A DNA stretch of 64,000 bases, from NCBI GenBank assembly GCA_965278995.1, contig OZ257136.1, positions 2,232,001 to 2,296,000 of the forward strand, in the 5' to 3' direction. Source of the DNA: JADJYF01 sp965278995 (GTDB taxonomy: Bacteria > Pseudomonadota > Gammaproteobacteria > Ga0077536). A program made the translations under genes and the position numbers. Each line of letters opens with the position of its first letter. Position 1 is the first letter of the stretch. Below the pieces are notes generated by a model. That model did not search any database. It saw only the letters and a list, made by a program, of their open reading frames with translations, and had not been told where the DNA came from. Positions 8,715 to 20,300 of the stretch are shown in pieces.

Positions 8715-8915
8715 TTGAATACGAGGATAACGGCTCTGGAACTCAAACCGGATTCGTCGATTATTGAGATCGCGGGATTTCTCGAGAACGCGTTGCGCAG
8801 TATTCGCTACGGCGGTGTCGAAATCACGATACACGACGGCCGCATCGTGCAGATCGAACGCAAGGAAAAACTGCGGCTCGATGCCCCGTCACGCTCCCGG
8901 CGGGCGCCTGAGTGA
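8715..8915 (+). CDS. DUF2292 / YezD-like small protein
   Basis: A 66-residue protein whose core IRYGGVEITIHDGRIVQIERKEKLRL is the hallmark of the DUF2292/YezD family (segment shown is the only conserved part). Family members are often found beside sulfur-assimilation genes; biochemical role unknown. It lies close to the sulfate transporter and RLP-cupin genes, in keeping with that. The start is weak: TTG 8715 is the first in-frame start-like codon; an internal CTG is possible. The stop overlaps the GTG (8912) at which the next frame opens. Confidence 0.7.
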   Translation: MNTRITALELKPDSSIIEIAGFLENALRSIRYGGVEITIHDGRIVQIERKEKLRLDAPSRSRRAPE

Positions 8916-10780
8916 GGGAGCGAACCCGCGATCGCGGACCATACCCGCGGACCTGGTATGACAGGCTCGCACTATCGCGTCACGATGTGCGGGACAGTGC
9001 ACGGGCATTCGTCGCGTTAATTCTGTTCGGGCTCGCTTTTTCAAGCGAGGCCTGGTGGTCGCCGCAGTGGACGCAACGCAAACTGCTGGCCATCGATACC
9101 AGCACGACGGGCGCCAACACCCAGGCCGATATCAGCGATGCGCCCGTGCTCGTGCGTCTGCACGCCGGCAATTTCCCGCAGTTCTTCGGCGTTCGTGACG
9201 CTGGCCTCGATTTCCGCTTTCTCGCCGCCGACGATCAAACGCCGCTCGCCTATCACATCGAACAGTTCGATCCGGTGACACAGATTGCGCTGGCCTGGGT
9301 CAAATATCCGACGCTGAACGGGCAGGCCAGGGATCAACGGCTGTACCTCTATTTCGGCAATGCCAGCGCGGTCAAAGGCGAGGCCAGTGGAGCGACTTAC
9401 GACGCAGCGACCGCTGCGGTTTATCACTTCAGTCAGCCCGCTGGGGTCGAGCAGGATGCGACGGCCTATGCGACACCGTTGACCGGCGAGTTCATCGCCA
9501 ATCCGGCGTCGATCATCGGCACCGGCGCCCTGTTATCGGGAACCGCCACGCTGCAGATAGCCGACGCGCCGCAACTGCTGCACGACCCCGCCAAAGGATT
9601 CACGATCGAACTGTGGGCGCGATTCGACACGTTGCCTGCCGCCGCAGTAACCGTGTTCGAGCGCGGCAGCGGCAACGCTCAGCTGGCGCTCGAGCTGAAC
9701 GCCGGCCAGCTTACGGTCAGCCATGCCGGTGTCGCGCTGACGTCGAGTACACCAATACTCGCAGGCAGCTGGCATCACCTCGCTGTCGTACTCGACGCAG
9801 CGACACTTACGCTTTACGTCGATGGTCAGCCGGCAGCCAACGCGCCCGTGCAAGCGACTGCACTGAGCGGAACCACCCGCATTGGCGGTAGCGCTGATGG
9901 TTCCCGGCTGGCGGCGTTCGCGCTTGACGAACTGCGGTTGTCGACCGTCGCTCGCAGTGCCGATGAGATAGCGTTTGCCGCTGCTGTCGAGGGGTCGCGT
10001 AATGACGCAGTCATGACTTACGGCGGTGACGAAACCGCTGCTCAGGCCGATGCCGCAGCTGGCACTGCGAAACCGGCAGGGCATTTCGCCATCATCTTCC
10101 GCAACGTCTTCGGTAACCGGGACGCCATCGTCGAACAAGCCGTCATCGGACTGTGCGGCGTAATGGCGGCAGTCGCCCTGCTGGTGATGCTCCTGAAAGC
10201 AGTCGCGCTGGGTCGAAATCGTCGCGGCACCCGACGCTTCCTCGCCGCCTACCAGACATTGACGGCCGATGCCGCGGCAGAACTCGGCGCTCTGATCGAC
10301 GACGAAGACGACTATATCGACAGCCCGCTGTTCAACATCTATCGCCAGGGTCTTGGCGAAGTGCGTACGCGACGTTCACCGGCAGTCGGTGCCGCAGCAG
10401 TCGGGCTCGACCACAAATCGATGGGGGCGATCCGTGCCACGCTCGATGCGGTCTTGGTGCGCGAAGGACAACGCATGAACAGCCAGCTGGTATTGCTGAC
10501 AATCGCCATTTCCGGCGGACCGTTCATCGGTCTGCTCGGTACGGTGGTCGGCGTGATGGTCACGTTCGCCACGATCGCCGCGACCGGCGACGTCAATATC
10601 GCAGCGATCGCACCCGGCATGGCCGCCGCGTTGCTCGCGACCGTGGCCGGACTCGGCGTCGCCATCCCCTCGCTGTTCGGATACAACTATCTGAGTTCGA
10701 TGGCGCGGGACATCAATGCCGACATGCATGTGTTTACCGATGAGTTTGTCGCACGCCTGAACGAACGCTACGGAGCCTGA
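8912..10780 (+). CDS. DUF2341-LamG-MotA/TolQ/ExbB fusion protein
   Basis: Proton-channel subunit of a TonB-type energy system carrying a large periplasmic part. Residues ~30-48 are a signal or anchor ending SSEAWW; ~50-165 match DUF2341 (APVLVRLHAGNFPQFF, LYLYFGNASA); ~205-345 are a LamG/concanavalin-like fold (FTIELWARFD, GSWHHLAVVLD, LYVDGQPA). A membrane segment follows at ~405-435. The MotA/TolQ/ExbB domain at ~440-610 has GPFIGLLGTVVGVMVTF and a last helix ending IPSLFGYNYL. Plain ExbB is about 240 residues; this has 622. GTG 8912 overlaps the previous stop, and GTG 8987 is an alternative that starts nearer the signal segment. ExbD follows after 4 bp. Confidence 0.88.
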   Translation: MRERTRDRGPYPRTWYDRLALSRHDVRDSARAFVALILFGLAFSSEAWWSPQWTQRKLLAIDTSTTGANTQADISDAPVLVRLHAGNFPQFFGVRDAGLDFRFLAADDQTPLAYHIEQFDPVTQIALAWVKYPTLNGQARDQRLYLYFGNASAVKGEASGATYDAATAAVYHFSQPAGVEQDATAYATPLTGEFIANPASIIGTGALLSGTATLQIADAPQLLHDPAKGFTIELWARFDTLPAAAVTVFERGSGNAQLALELNAGQLTVSHAGVALTSSTPILAGSWHHLAVVLDAATLTLYVDGQPAANAPVQATALSGTTRIGGSADGSRLAAFALDELRLSTVARSADEIAFAAAVEGSRNDAVMTYGGDETAAQADAAAGTAKPAGHFAIIFRNVFGNRDAIVEQAVIGLCGVMAAVALLVMLLKAVALGRNRRGTRRFLAAYQTLTADAAAELGALIDDEDDYIDSPLFNIYRQGLGEVRTRRSPAVGAAAVGLDHKSMGAIRATLDAVLVREGQRMNSQLVLLTIAISGGPFIGLLGTVVGVMVTFATIAATGDVNIAAIAPGMAAALLATVAGLGVAIPSLFGYNYLSSMARDINADMHVFTDEFVARLNERYGA

Positions 10781-10784
10781 AACA

Positions 10785-11195
10785 ATGGCTGCCGGCATCA
10801 AGAGCGATAACGACCCCTACGACGACATCAACATCACGCCGATGGTCGACCTGACCTTCGTGCTGCTGCTGATTTTCATCATCATGACCACCGCTGCCGT
10901 GCAGGGTATCCAGGTCAATCTGCCCAAGTCGAGCACCGCGCCCGCACTCGAAGAGCCAAAAACAAAAGCGGTGACGATTACGGCCGACGGCATGATTTTC
11001 CTCGACACGTATCCGGTCACGATCGGTGAACTCGAATCGCGGCTGGCATCTTTCTACGCCGCCGATCCCAATCTGCCCATCGTGATCAAGGGCGACGCGA
11101 CAGTCCAGTACCAGCTGGTTATCGATGTCCTGGATCTGGCCGGACGCATCGGCATTACACAGATTGGCCTCGTCACACAAAAACTCGTGAAATGA
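10785..11195 (+). CDS. exbD: ExbD/TolR-type biopolymer transport protein
   Basis: Inner-membrane partner of the ExbB fusion that carries the proton-coupled aspartate. The N-terminus INITPMVDLTFVLLLIF holds the single membrane helix with Asp22, equivalent to the essential aspartate of E. coli ExbD. The remaining ~95 residues form the periplasmic domain. Its 136 residues are the normal length. It lies 4 bp after the ExbB gene and 9 bp before the coiled-coil gene, so the three are one operon. Confidence 0.93.
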   Translation: MAAGIKSDNDPYDDINITPMVDLTFVLLLIFIIMTTAAVQGIQVNLPKSSTAPALEEPKTKAVTITADGMIFLDTYPVTIGELESRLASFYAADPNLPIVIKGDATVQYQLVIDVLDLAGRIGITQIGLVTQKLVK

Positions 11196-11204
11196 AATCT
11201 TCAA

Positions 11205-11894
11205 ATGGATAGCGGAGAGATCAGGTCACGCGTGTCAGCATGCGTGCGCATACTGACCGTTGCAGGCGCTGTCGCATCCGCAATGGGAGCCAATGCGCAG
11301 CAGGCCGAGACGCCACCGCCAGCGCTGGTACGCGCGCAGAACCTGCTCCGCGAGGTCGGCCAGCGCAAGCAGCAACTGGAAATCGACAATGCACGGCAGC
11401 AGGCCGAAATCGCCAGCCTGACGAGCCGATTGCGCAATGCGGAGCGCGAGATGGCCGAAGTGACAGCCTCGCTGGCTGCAGACAGACGCAGCGGCCGGCA
11501 GCTTGCCGGCAAGCTTGAACGCAGCACTGCGCAGTACAAAAAACTTCAGACCAGCTACGACACGCTGCTCGCGCAGGCCAAGGAAACGACGCGCACGTTG
11601 ACCACTACTCGTGCAGAGAACGCAGTACTGACGGAAGCGCTGGCAGCCACTGAGCGCTCACTCACCGAAGCACAGACCAGCAACCGCGAACTTTATCGGA
11701 TCAATACCGAGCTGCTCGCCCATTACGGCAAAAAATCCGCCTGGTCAGCGCTGCTCCAGCGCGAATCGTTGACCGGCATCGCGGGTGTCGCCGTCGAGAA
11801 CACCATCGAAGACTACCGCCGCCAGATGTACGACAGTGAACTGCAATTGCCCGACAACCCACCGGCTCCGAGCGCAGTACCCCACACACGCTGA
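11205..11894 (+). CDS. periplasmic coiled-coil protein of the ExbBD operon
   Basis: A 229-residue protein with an N-terminal signal peptide (hydrophobic stretch ending SAMGANAQQA). A long Gln/Glu/Leu/Arg-rich coiled coil spans about residues 40-175 (for example LLREVGQRKQQLEIDNA), followed by a short Pro-rich tail. I do not recognise a family. It lies 9 bp after exbD and is convergent with the porin gene, so it probably works with the ExbB fusion and the secretion locus, perhaps as a periplasmic spacer or scaffold (inference). Confidence 0.75.
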   Translation: MDSGEIRSRVSACVRILTVAGAVASAMGANAQQAETPPPALVRAQNLLREVGQRKQQLEIDNARQQAEIASLTSRLRNAEREMAEVTASLAADRRSGRQLAGKLERSTAQYKKLQTSYDTLLAQAKETTRTLTTTRAENAVLTEALAATERSLTEAQTSNRELYRINTELLAHYGKKSAWSALLQRESLTGIAGVAVENTIEDYRRQMYDSELQLPDNPPAPSAVPHTR

Positions 11895-11933
11895 GAATCA
11901 GGTTCAGCGGCACGACCAGCCGTTGCCCGCACC

Positions 11934-13673
11934 TCACAGTGCCGTATTGAAATCCAGCAGCAGCGCGTCGACGCCGAAAGGTGGGCCGTCGATGGCCTCG
12001 GTCGAGATCCATCGCGCATGTACCCAGGTATTGCGAGCGAGGCCATAGGAACCGCCGAGTATCCAGCCGCGCGCGTCGGTCCCACCGAGATGAAACAGCG
12101 AATTGGTATAGGCGTCGAGTACGGCGTCGCGTTCGTTGCGGCGGTAAGCAAATCCGAGATTCCAGTCATGTCGATGCAGAATCCGCGGCTGACCGATATC
12201 CAGGCGCAACTCCCAGGCTTCGGTCTGCGGGGCGATATCCTGGCCCGAGACGCGCAGGATGTGCTGCCGATCAAAGCCGACATTCTTGGTGTAGCTGCCC
12301 GTCGCGATGAGATGCAGCGGACCGAATCCGGCGTAGTCGTAAACGCCGGTGATATCGAGCAGATTGAAATCGCTGGCAAGTCCGACCAACCGCGGATTGG
12401 CGAGCGTCTCGCCGATATCGTTACTGATGCGGATGAGGCTGTTACCTTTGGTGAAAAACTGTGGCGCAGTGAAATCCAGCTCACGACTGCCGAGCGTGTT
12501 GGGTTGGCCGTCGATGTGTTTGAAGTCGTAATAGGCCAGTGCCAGCTTGAAGCGGGAATCGTCACGGAAGCCCCAGTCGATGCCGGTCTGGCCACCCAGC
12601 ATCCATTTGTCACGGGTCGAGAATTCGACCTCCTGCAGCGGAAATCCTCCGAGCGTCAGAAACAGCGAGCGCGGTTCGGAATAGCCCCAGTTGGCGAGCG
12701 GGCCACCGGCTTGCAGGTTACCGCCGCGCCGCGCACCGCCCAGCGGCAACCGGAACGTCGCTGCCGCGCCTTCGAAACTCAGATCGCGATCGAACAGGGT
12801 CTCAGTCGACAACCACGGATTGGTGTGGCGGCCGGCCCATACGGTCAGCCAGTCGTAGCGGGTACTGTCGACCATATCGTATTGGACGAACAGCCGATCG
12901 ATTGCGACTTCGTACTGCTGACCGGTTTGGCCCAGGGTTTGATTGATGCTGACCGGATCGCGCTCGTTGCTGGTCGCGAGCCGCAGGCCGAATTTGAAAT
13001 CGTCAGTGACACGTGCATCGATTGACAGGCGGGTGCGCGCGCGAAAACGCAGTCGATCAACGGTCGTATTGCGAAATGCTTCGGGGCCAGCGGCCAGCAG
13101 GCCACCGCGCTTGTTGATCGACGGCCAGTCGAGGTAGCTGAACGCCTGGTTGTCACTCGCAAACAGGTTTGCTTCGGCCCTTAGCCGCATGTCTGCGCTC
13201 AAGCTGAATCGATCGACCCATGCCGGCAGCGCTGCCGGTACTCCCCATCGCTCGCGCTTCGCGTCCGCTTTGACCTGTGCAACGACCTGTTCACGCACGC
13301 CTGCCTGGACATCCTGCGCGAGTTCCTCTTTGACTGCTTTCGGAATGTAATAGACGTGTACGGCATCTTCTTGCACGGTGATGCCGTCATTGGTCGAACG
13401 TTCGGCTGGCGCGGCGCCGGTTGGCCGACTGGCCAGTTCCTGTCGTGCATCGCGCACCGCGTTAGCCCGCGCGTCGGCGATCATCGCGTCCGCGCTGGCT
13501 TGATCGAGGATGCCGCGTTTGACGAGCGCGTCGATCAGGTTCAAGGTCGTGTTGCGATTGACCAGCGTCTGTTCCAACGCGTCCGCACTGCTATGCTCGG
13601 CGCCGCTCGCATTCAACACGATCAGTAGAGCGATGATGGCCGCGCTCGTGGCCGGCAATTTATTCTTGCGCAT
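11934..13673 (-). CDS. putative outer-membrane porin
   Basis: A 579-residue beta-barrel protein. It has a signal peptide (hydrophobic run ending VLNASGAEH), then a helical stretch with a DALVKRGILDQASADAMI motif and an Ala/Gln-rich linker. The long barrel part has strands such as SADMRLRAEANLF, RLRFRARTRLSID and FKFGLRLATSNER. It ends in a phenylalanine-containing strand close to the C-terminus. This matches proteins annotated simply as 'putative porin'. It is the last gene of the minus-strand block, 21 bp after tonB. Its cargo is unknown. Confidence 0.8.
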   Translation of the reverse strand: MRKNKLPATSAAIIALLIVLNASGAEHSSADALEQTLVNRNTTLNLIDALVKRGILDQASADAMIADARANAVRDARQELASRPTGAAPAERSTNDGITVQEDAVHVYYIPKAVKEELAQDVQAGVREQVVAQVKADAKRERWGVPAALPAWVDRFSLSADMRLRAEANLFASDNQAFSYLDWPSINKRGGLLAAGPEAFRNTTVDRLRFRARTRLSIDARVTDDFKFGLRLATSNERDPVSINQTLGQTGQQYEVAIDRLFVQYDMVDSTRYDWLTVWAGRHTNPWLSTETLFDRDLSFEGAAATFRLPLGGARRGGNLQAGGPLANWGYSEPRSLFLTLGGFPLQEVEFSTRDKWMLGGQTGIDWGFRDDSRFKLALAYYDFKHIDGQPNTLGSRELDFTAPQFFTKGNSLIRISNDIGETLANPRLVGLASDFNLLDITGVYDYAGFGPLHLIATGSYTKNVGFDRQHILRVSGQDIAPQTEAWELRLDIGQPRILHRHDWNLGFAYRRNERDAVLDAYTNSLFHLGGTDARGWILGGSYGLARNTWVHARWISTEAIDGPPFGVDALLLDFNTAL

Positions 13674-13694
13674 GGAGATTCCAGATTGTTGCGG

Positions 13695-14366
13695 TCAGCC
13701 GCGTGCGTCGAGACGGATTTTGACTGGTTGAGGCATGTCTGCCGGAGGTGCCTGCGGTAATTGCAGGCTCAACCGTGTGAGTGCGTCACTGAGCGCGACA
13801 TCGAGCGCGGCGTCGCCGCTGGTTCCGGCCAGTTCAGCGCGCTCGATACGACCGTCTGCCCGCACCCACACGCGGGTCAGCACGCTGAACTCGCGATTGC
13901 GGATGTCTTCTTCAAGCAGCGTTCGAAGCGCAGCGCTGAGTTCACTGCCAATCTTCTGGCCATACCAGATGATGGCATTGCCGCTACCGCCGCCGATCAG
14001 GCCGCGGCCGCCGCGCTTCGCGGCGAGACCGAAACCATCACTGCCTGCAACACCATCGGCGTCGAGTCCGAGATCGTCGCCGGGCGGCGGCTCGTCGGGT
14101 GCGGCCTCCGGCTCTGGCTCCGGCTCGGGCAATTCCTCGACGGTTTGCTCGGGCGGTGGAGGTTGCTCGACGACGGGCGGCGGTAGTGGTGGCGGTGGTG
14201 GTTGAACGATCGAGATCTGCTGCACCTCCGCGACGAGCGGTGCCTGTGTTTCGCCAAGTTGCCGTAACGACCACCAGGCACCGGTTACGCACAGCAGGAT
14301 CGCGAATATCCCGCCCATCAGCGGGCCGTGGCGATGCAGGAACGACCGCTTGATGCGCCGGCTCAT
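13695..14366 (-). CDS. TonB-family energy transducer
   Basis: A 223-residue TonB-like protein: basic cytoplasmic start, a single membrane helix (GGIFAILLCVTGAWW, residues ~18-33), then a Pro/Glu-rich periplasmic spacer (PPPPPLPPP, PEPEPEPE) and a TonB C-terminal domain (VLTRVWVRADGRIERAELAGTSG). Its ATG overlaps the stop of the giant exoprotein gene (ATGA), so the two are translationally coupled. It is most likely the third part of the ExbB-ExbD system at 8.9-11.2 kb. Confidence 0.88.
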   Translation of the reverse strand: MSRRIKRSFLHRHGPLMGGIFAILLCVTGAWWSLRQLGETQAPLVAEVQQISIVQPPPPPLPPPVVEQPPPPEQTVEELPEPEPEPEAAPDEPPPGDDLGLDADGVAGSDGFGLAAKRGGRGLIGGGSGNAIIWYGQKIGSELSAALRTLLEEDIRNREFSVLTRVWVRADGRIERAELAGTSGDAALDVALSDALTRLSLQLPQAPPADMPQPVKIRLDARG

Positions 14367-17300
14367 GGCAGGTCGTCACGCACTGGCGTAGCGGAGTCCG
14401 GCTGGCCGGGCACCGCCGGGGCGAACTGCCCCTGGCGGATGTCACCGACCGAGTAGTCGCCAAAACCGACCAGTTCGGCGGTCAGCAGGGTCGGTTTGAA
14501 TGCAGTGCCTGCCAGATCGCTGCGGTCGGGGCTGTTGTCCGTGCTGCCGACCTGCTCCGCCATTTGCGCGGCACTGGCGGCGACATTGCCAACCCCGGTC
14601 AGCCCAGCGGCAACGCTGACAGTAGTGCCGGTCGGAACGCCGATGGTGGTGCCACTGTTATCGATGTTGCCCGCTCCGACGACCGCTCTCGCATCGATGA
14701 CGAGGTTCTTCCCACCGATGCCGGCTTCGCCAGCATCGACAATGCCTTTGACGGCAAACAGGAAGACATCGCCAGGGTCGCGTTCAGCTGACGTACTCGC
14801 GGTGCGGATACCGCTGCCGGAGACCGCCGGAGGAAACACCACGCGCAAATTCCCGTTCGAATCATAAGAAACTATCGGTGGTGGGACCGACAATGCGGCT
14901 TTCGCGCCACGACCTGCATCGATATCACCGGCGCTCGCCCATACCGTGATGTCGTCGCCGCCAAGTGCGAAGATGCGCGATTGATTCACCTGCACATCGT
15001 CGCGGCTGAAGATGTTCACCGCACCTTCGCGCTGCGCGACGATGCCGAGATCCTTGGCTTCCTTCGCGTTCAGTATCGAGCTTGCCAGTCCGGCATTGAC
15101 GAGCCCGGCAGGAGCGAAGATGTCGATGCCACCACCAGCCAACGTATGGATCTTGCTGAAGTAGAGTTTGACGTCGCCACCATCACTGACGCCGCTGGAG
15201 GGGAACAGCGAATCGATTGCCGACAAGCCGCGCCAGTAATTGCCTTTCTTGCCGGTCGTCGCAGCGGCAACCCCGGCATCTCGCAGTTCATCAAAGAACA
15301 CCTGTGCCAGCAACGGTCGACGCTGCGCAGCCGACATCGTCATGAAACTGTTCTGCGCGGCGAGCAAGGAAACGGGCAATACACCGGTAACGCTTTCCAC
15401 ATAACGTATGAGCGCTTCGCCATGGCGTGCTGGATCGATAGTCGGTTCGACGAAGTCGGCCGGATTGGGAACAGGCCTGGCGGGCACAGCTACGGGGGCA
15501 CCAGCGGTATCGAGTGATCCGGTTTGAAATGCTGTCGACGAAACAGGCGAATCGGCCTCTTCGAACAGTTCGCGAAAACGGGTCAGGTCAAGCGCTATGG
15601 CTTCGCCGTTGAAATAGCGCGCAACGAAGCGCGCGTCGTCGAACACCGGACTGACACCGGCAACGATACCGATACTTGCGCCCATGGCGGTGAGCGCCGG
15701 ATTGCGCGTGGCGCCGACCGACGACACGCCGCTGGACGCGCCGAGATCGATATCGCGCCCGGCGCGCAATTCGAGGCGGCCCGGTCCGGCAATCAGGATC
15801 TCGGGATTCTGCGACAACAGAGCGCCGGTCTCGATATCGAATGCCGTGGCATAACGGATGTCGCGGCCGGCAAGCACTTCCGTCACGTCGCCGGGCGCGA
15901 GATTCTGCACCTCGAGTTCCAGATTCCGCACGTCGCGACCTGCCGCAATGAGCGTCCGCTTGGCCAGGACCAGAGAAAATTCGTCTCCTGCGCGAATATC
16001 GCCGTGCAGGCTGACCAGCCTGGCCGGCTGCCGATCGCCGGTATGTACTGGTGCCGCAGCGTGCGACAGACCGTTACGGTCGAACGGCGACAGAATGCCG
16101 AGCTCGGCTGCAGAGAATCCGCCGACGGGAAGCAGCCGGTCAGGAAAATTGTCGCGTTCAGCGTCGGAGAGATTCACGATGACGCGATTGCCGACCGCAC
16201 CTGTAGCGATGTCGCCAGCGGCCAGCACATCGAGCGAACCGCGCGCTGCCGATGCCAGATTGAACGAGCGCAGGATCTGCACATCGCCACTCAGGGCCTG
16301 CACGTCGAGACGACCTGGATACAAGGTCAGAAACTCGGTGAAGCGCAGGTATGGCTGTGTTTCGAGCCTGAACGTCGAACCCTGGGCTCGCGCCACATAG
16401 CGAGTCGCGTTGAGCGCGAGCTTGGTCGTATCGTTGTGCAACACGACGTTGCCGGCCAGGCTGCTCAGCGTGACGGCGCTATCAGCGCCATAGGAGAGGA
16501 AATAGGACGTCGGCGACGTCGGTACAGCGGAATAGGATTGCGTCAGCAGTCCTGCATCGACAACTGCGCCGAGATGAACATCGCCGTTAGTGACGACCTC
16601 GAGTTGCGCATCGCCGAGTGCGAACACCGGGCCATCGGTATAGCGCTGGCCACCGGTCACACTGCCTCCTGCACGCAGACTCGCGCGACCACGGTCAACG
16701 TGGATCATGCCGCCGGCGATGTCGCCACCAGCCTCCATGAACAGATCACCGCCACCATTGATCTCGAGCGCGCGGGTCAGGAAGGTCTGGCTGGTCGGGA
16801 TCTGCGGCGTTGCCCGTATGCCGGTAGGCTTGCCGGTGGTCGGGATCATGACCGACAGATTGGTGATGTCTCCGCCGGCCGTGATCGAGACCTGACCACC
16901 CGCCAGCGCGCCGACGTTCTGGCGGAAACCAGATCGTGCATTCAGGATATTACGGAGCTGGACTCCGCCCGAATTCACGTTCAGATTCTGCGTCGGCAGA
17001 TCGAGCGCGATCCCCCACGCTGCGAAACCGAGATTGGCGCCGGTGCGCGTCAACCAGTCGCTCAGGAACTGAGTCGTGGTCGCCGTGAGCTGCTGATTGT
17101 TGCCGACCATATAGGTGCTGGTCGACTGGCTGGCGCCGATGATGTTGCCACCGATATCGATGCGAACATCGCCGCCGTCTATCGGATATTCGGCATAGAA
17201 GAGTTCGAGCAGCCGGCCGAGCGAACCATACGGATTCGCGCTGCCGAGTGTTGTCGTCATCGGCAGGCGCCGACCGGCGGTATAGATGGCCGAACGATCA

Positions 17301-20300
17301 TCGGCGAGGCGCAGATTGCCGGATGCGGCAACCGCGATGTCGCCGCTGCCGGTTCTGACCAGCGCTCCGTTGGCCAACGTCACATCGCCGGACGCTGTCA
17401 GGGACGACGCCATCACGTCTGCGCTCGCCAGATCGGCGCCGCCGCTCAATCGATAGGACCACGATTGCCCCGACTGCAGCGCGTTGGTCAGTGTACGAGT
17501 GAAGGTGCCGCCGGCACCGTCGGGGATAGTGAGCGTCTCGCTCTTGAATGCATCGCCGAGCGATGCATTCAAGGTCAGCGAACCGCCTGCGCGCAGGCTG
17601 AGTACACCTGCCGTATCGGCGTAGCGCCAGTCGGCCAGATTCCACGCCTGGGTCAGATTCATTGCGCCATTCGTGCGCAACTCCAGGCCAGGGCGCAACA
17701 CGAACGGCCCGCCCAACGGAACGACGCTCGCCATGTAGGTGTTGGTATCGTTTCGCAGCGTGGTCAGCGTTGCGCCGGTCAGGTTGACGCTGGCAGAGCC
17801 AAAATCGTAGATGCGTACCGCCTCTGCGCCGACTTCCTGTGCGCCGACAATATTGCCAAGCAGACTTGCATCGAGCCCGCCGACGGTGCGTCGCGCACGC
17901 AGATTTACTTCGCCGGCGAGACGCTCACCCGCTGACGTCGCAATGACCGGCGCGGCATAACCATAGGTAACCGTACCGAGCGCCGATTGCGTGTATTGGG
18001 CGACGGCTGCGCCGCCGGTGACGTCGATCCGCGAACCGGTGTCGAGCTGCAGGGCGCCGCCACTGGTGGCTGTCCCACCCACGCTGTCGATCAGCACGCG
18101 CCCGCCGCGCTCATTGACTGCATCGGCTCGCGCCAGCAGTTCCGCACTCGCCGTCAATTGCACTCCAGTGCCGCCGGCAAGCGTGATGCGCCCACCCTGC
18201 GCACCGGACGCATCGAGGGTGCCGCTGACAGTCACGGCACCACGATCGCTGGTCAACGCGATATCGTGCGCGTCGATGCGTGTGCCTACCGCGACCGCGA
18301 TGGCATCGTCGCGAACGCGAAGTGCGAACCGTTCGCTGAAGCCGGCATTGTGCGCCAAGGTAACAAGTCCGGTTACAGACTGCGTCGAATAACGGGCGAG
18401 GTCGAGTTCGAGACTGCCCGCTGTGTACCCCGTCGTTGCGCCGCCATCGACAACACCGTTTAGCGCGATGCTGCCGTTAGCGGCGCGCGCACTCAGGTGC
18501 CCAGCATGACCGCCACCCGCTGCAGCCGAGACATCGATGCACGCTGCGGCATGCTGTACGACATCACCAGCGGTAGCGTCGAGCAGCACGCGCCCACCGG
18601 CGGCATGGACGTCCCGATCGGCGAAACTGAGGCTCTGCCCGGCGACATCGATATCAGCACCACCGGCCAGAACCAGTCCACCTGCGCCTCTCGCCTCGAC
18701 GTCCAAGTGACCCGCAGGTAAGAGAATGCGCGACGCGAGCACGACGTTCCCGCCGCGCAGCGCGAGCTTCGCACCCAGTCCTGCGGCGACGGTGCTCTCG
18801 GTTCCGCCCGTTGTCTGCAGGGTCAGCGCATGTGCAGTCGAGCCAACGGTCGCCTCGATGCGATAGTCGGCGCCGGCGGCACCGAATACCACGGGTGTCG
18901 TCAGTGTCAGTGCACCGGCGGCCATCAGCGCGCCGTCGCCGCTCACGTTCACGGCATGACTTGCACGCAGTTCCTGGGTCTCGAATCCGGCGAGGTCGAA
19001 ACGCCCGCCGGCGAGTGCGATATCTCCGCCCAGCAGCGTGAGCGAACTGCCACTGACAAGACTTGCCCCACTCATCACGGCACCGCTGCGATTGCTGAGC
19101 GTTATGGTACTCGCGGCGATGGAACGCTCACCGGCATCGATACCCATACCTCGCAGCCCGGCTGCGTCGAGTTCGAGATGAGTGAAATCCAACGCGAGGT
19201 TACCGTAAAGATCGATCCCGCTGCCGCTGCTGAGTGCCAGCGTGCTGGCACCGAAAGCGTTCAGTCGCGCTTCGCTCAAGACCACACCGGACGTACCGCC
19301 TGGTGCCGCGCCGAGGCTGATGGCCAGCGCGCCGATTTCGAGCGCACCGCCACCGACGTCGATTGCACCATCAAGAACTGCATTGCCGCTGGCCAGCAGA
19401 TTCATCGAACCCCCGCTGGCCAGCGTTGCGCCAGCGGCCACATGCAGTTCGGCGACGGACGCTCGCGAGCCGACCTGCGTGAAGTCCGCCTGAGCGCTGC
19501 TCGAGAGTCGAACGATGGCAGCGTCGCCGGCGACCGTATAGGCGGGCGCCGCCATCGGCGGCCGCGGCTGACCTGCGCTCTGTAAGTTCACACCGTCGGC
19601 GATATCAATACGCTCGCGTGCGCCGAGCAGCAGTTCCGGCACCGCCAGTGAAACGCCGTTCAATACATCGAGCGTTGCACTCGCGACGTCGAGCGTCTGG
19701 CCTGTGGCAGTCGGCACCCGCCGCCCGCCGATGAACAGACTGTCGGTGCCGAGAGCAAGCAACTCGTCATCAACGAGTTCAACGCGGATATCGCTTATTG
19801 AAGACAAGCTGCCGCGTTGTCCGACAAGCGCGATGTGTTCAGCAGCGATATCGACTTGCCCGCGTCGCCCTCCGGCAGCTGCTGTCGCAAGCAGGCTGCC
19901 GCGCAAGGTCAATGCGCGGCCCGCGCCTATGCTCAAACTGCCGGCGTCTGCCGGCAGCGCCGGCAGGCGTGTTTCATCCTGTGCGGCACGCGCGCTGTAA
20001 AACGATTGTGCGCGGGTGATGGTGTATTCGGATCGCGTTGTTGCGAGACTGCCATCCTCGACCACGAACTGGCTGTAGCGGTTGTCACGCAGCGTGGTCC
20101 CGGCACTGGTGCGATATCCGGTGACGATGGATTCACCAAACGTATCTCGGGTCACCGTGCCGGGCAGAACGCCCACGCTGCCGGCTACCGGTGTCACAAG
20201 AAAAGCGCCGGGCAGCAGAGCGTAATGCGCCGGCAACAGAACATAGTTTCCTGCGCCGAGTGCGCTGCCGGCGTCGAGTCGGATGCTGTCGCCGACGGTC

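Noticed and set aside
15524..17935. 803-codon open frame on the plus strand
   Set aside because: It lies wholly inside the FHA-like gene on the other strand, is Arg/Gln/Ala-rich without any fold pattern, and is a shadow of the repetitive GC-rich coding sequence.
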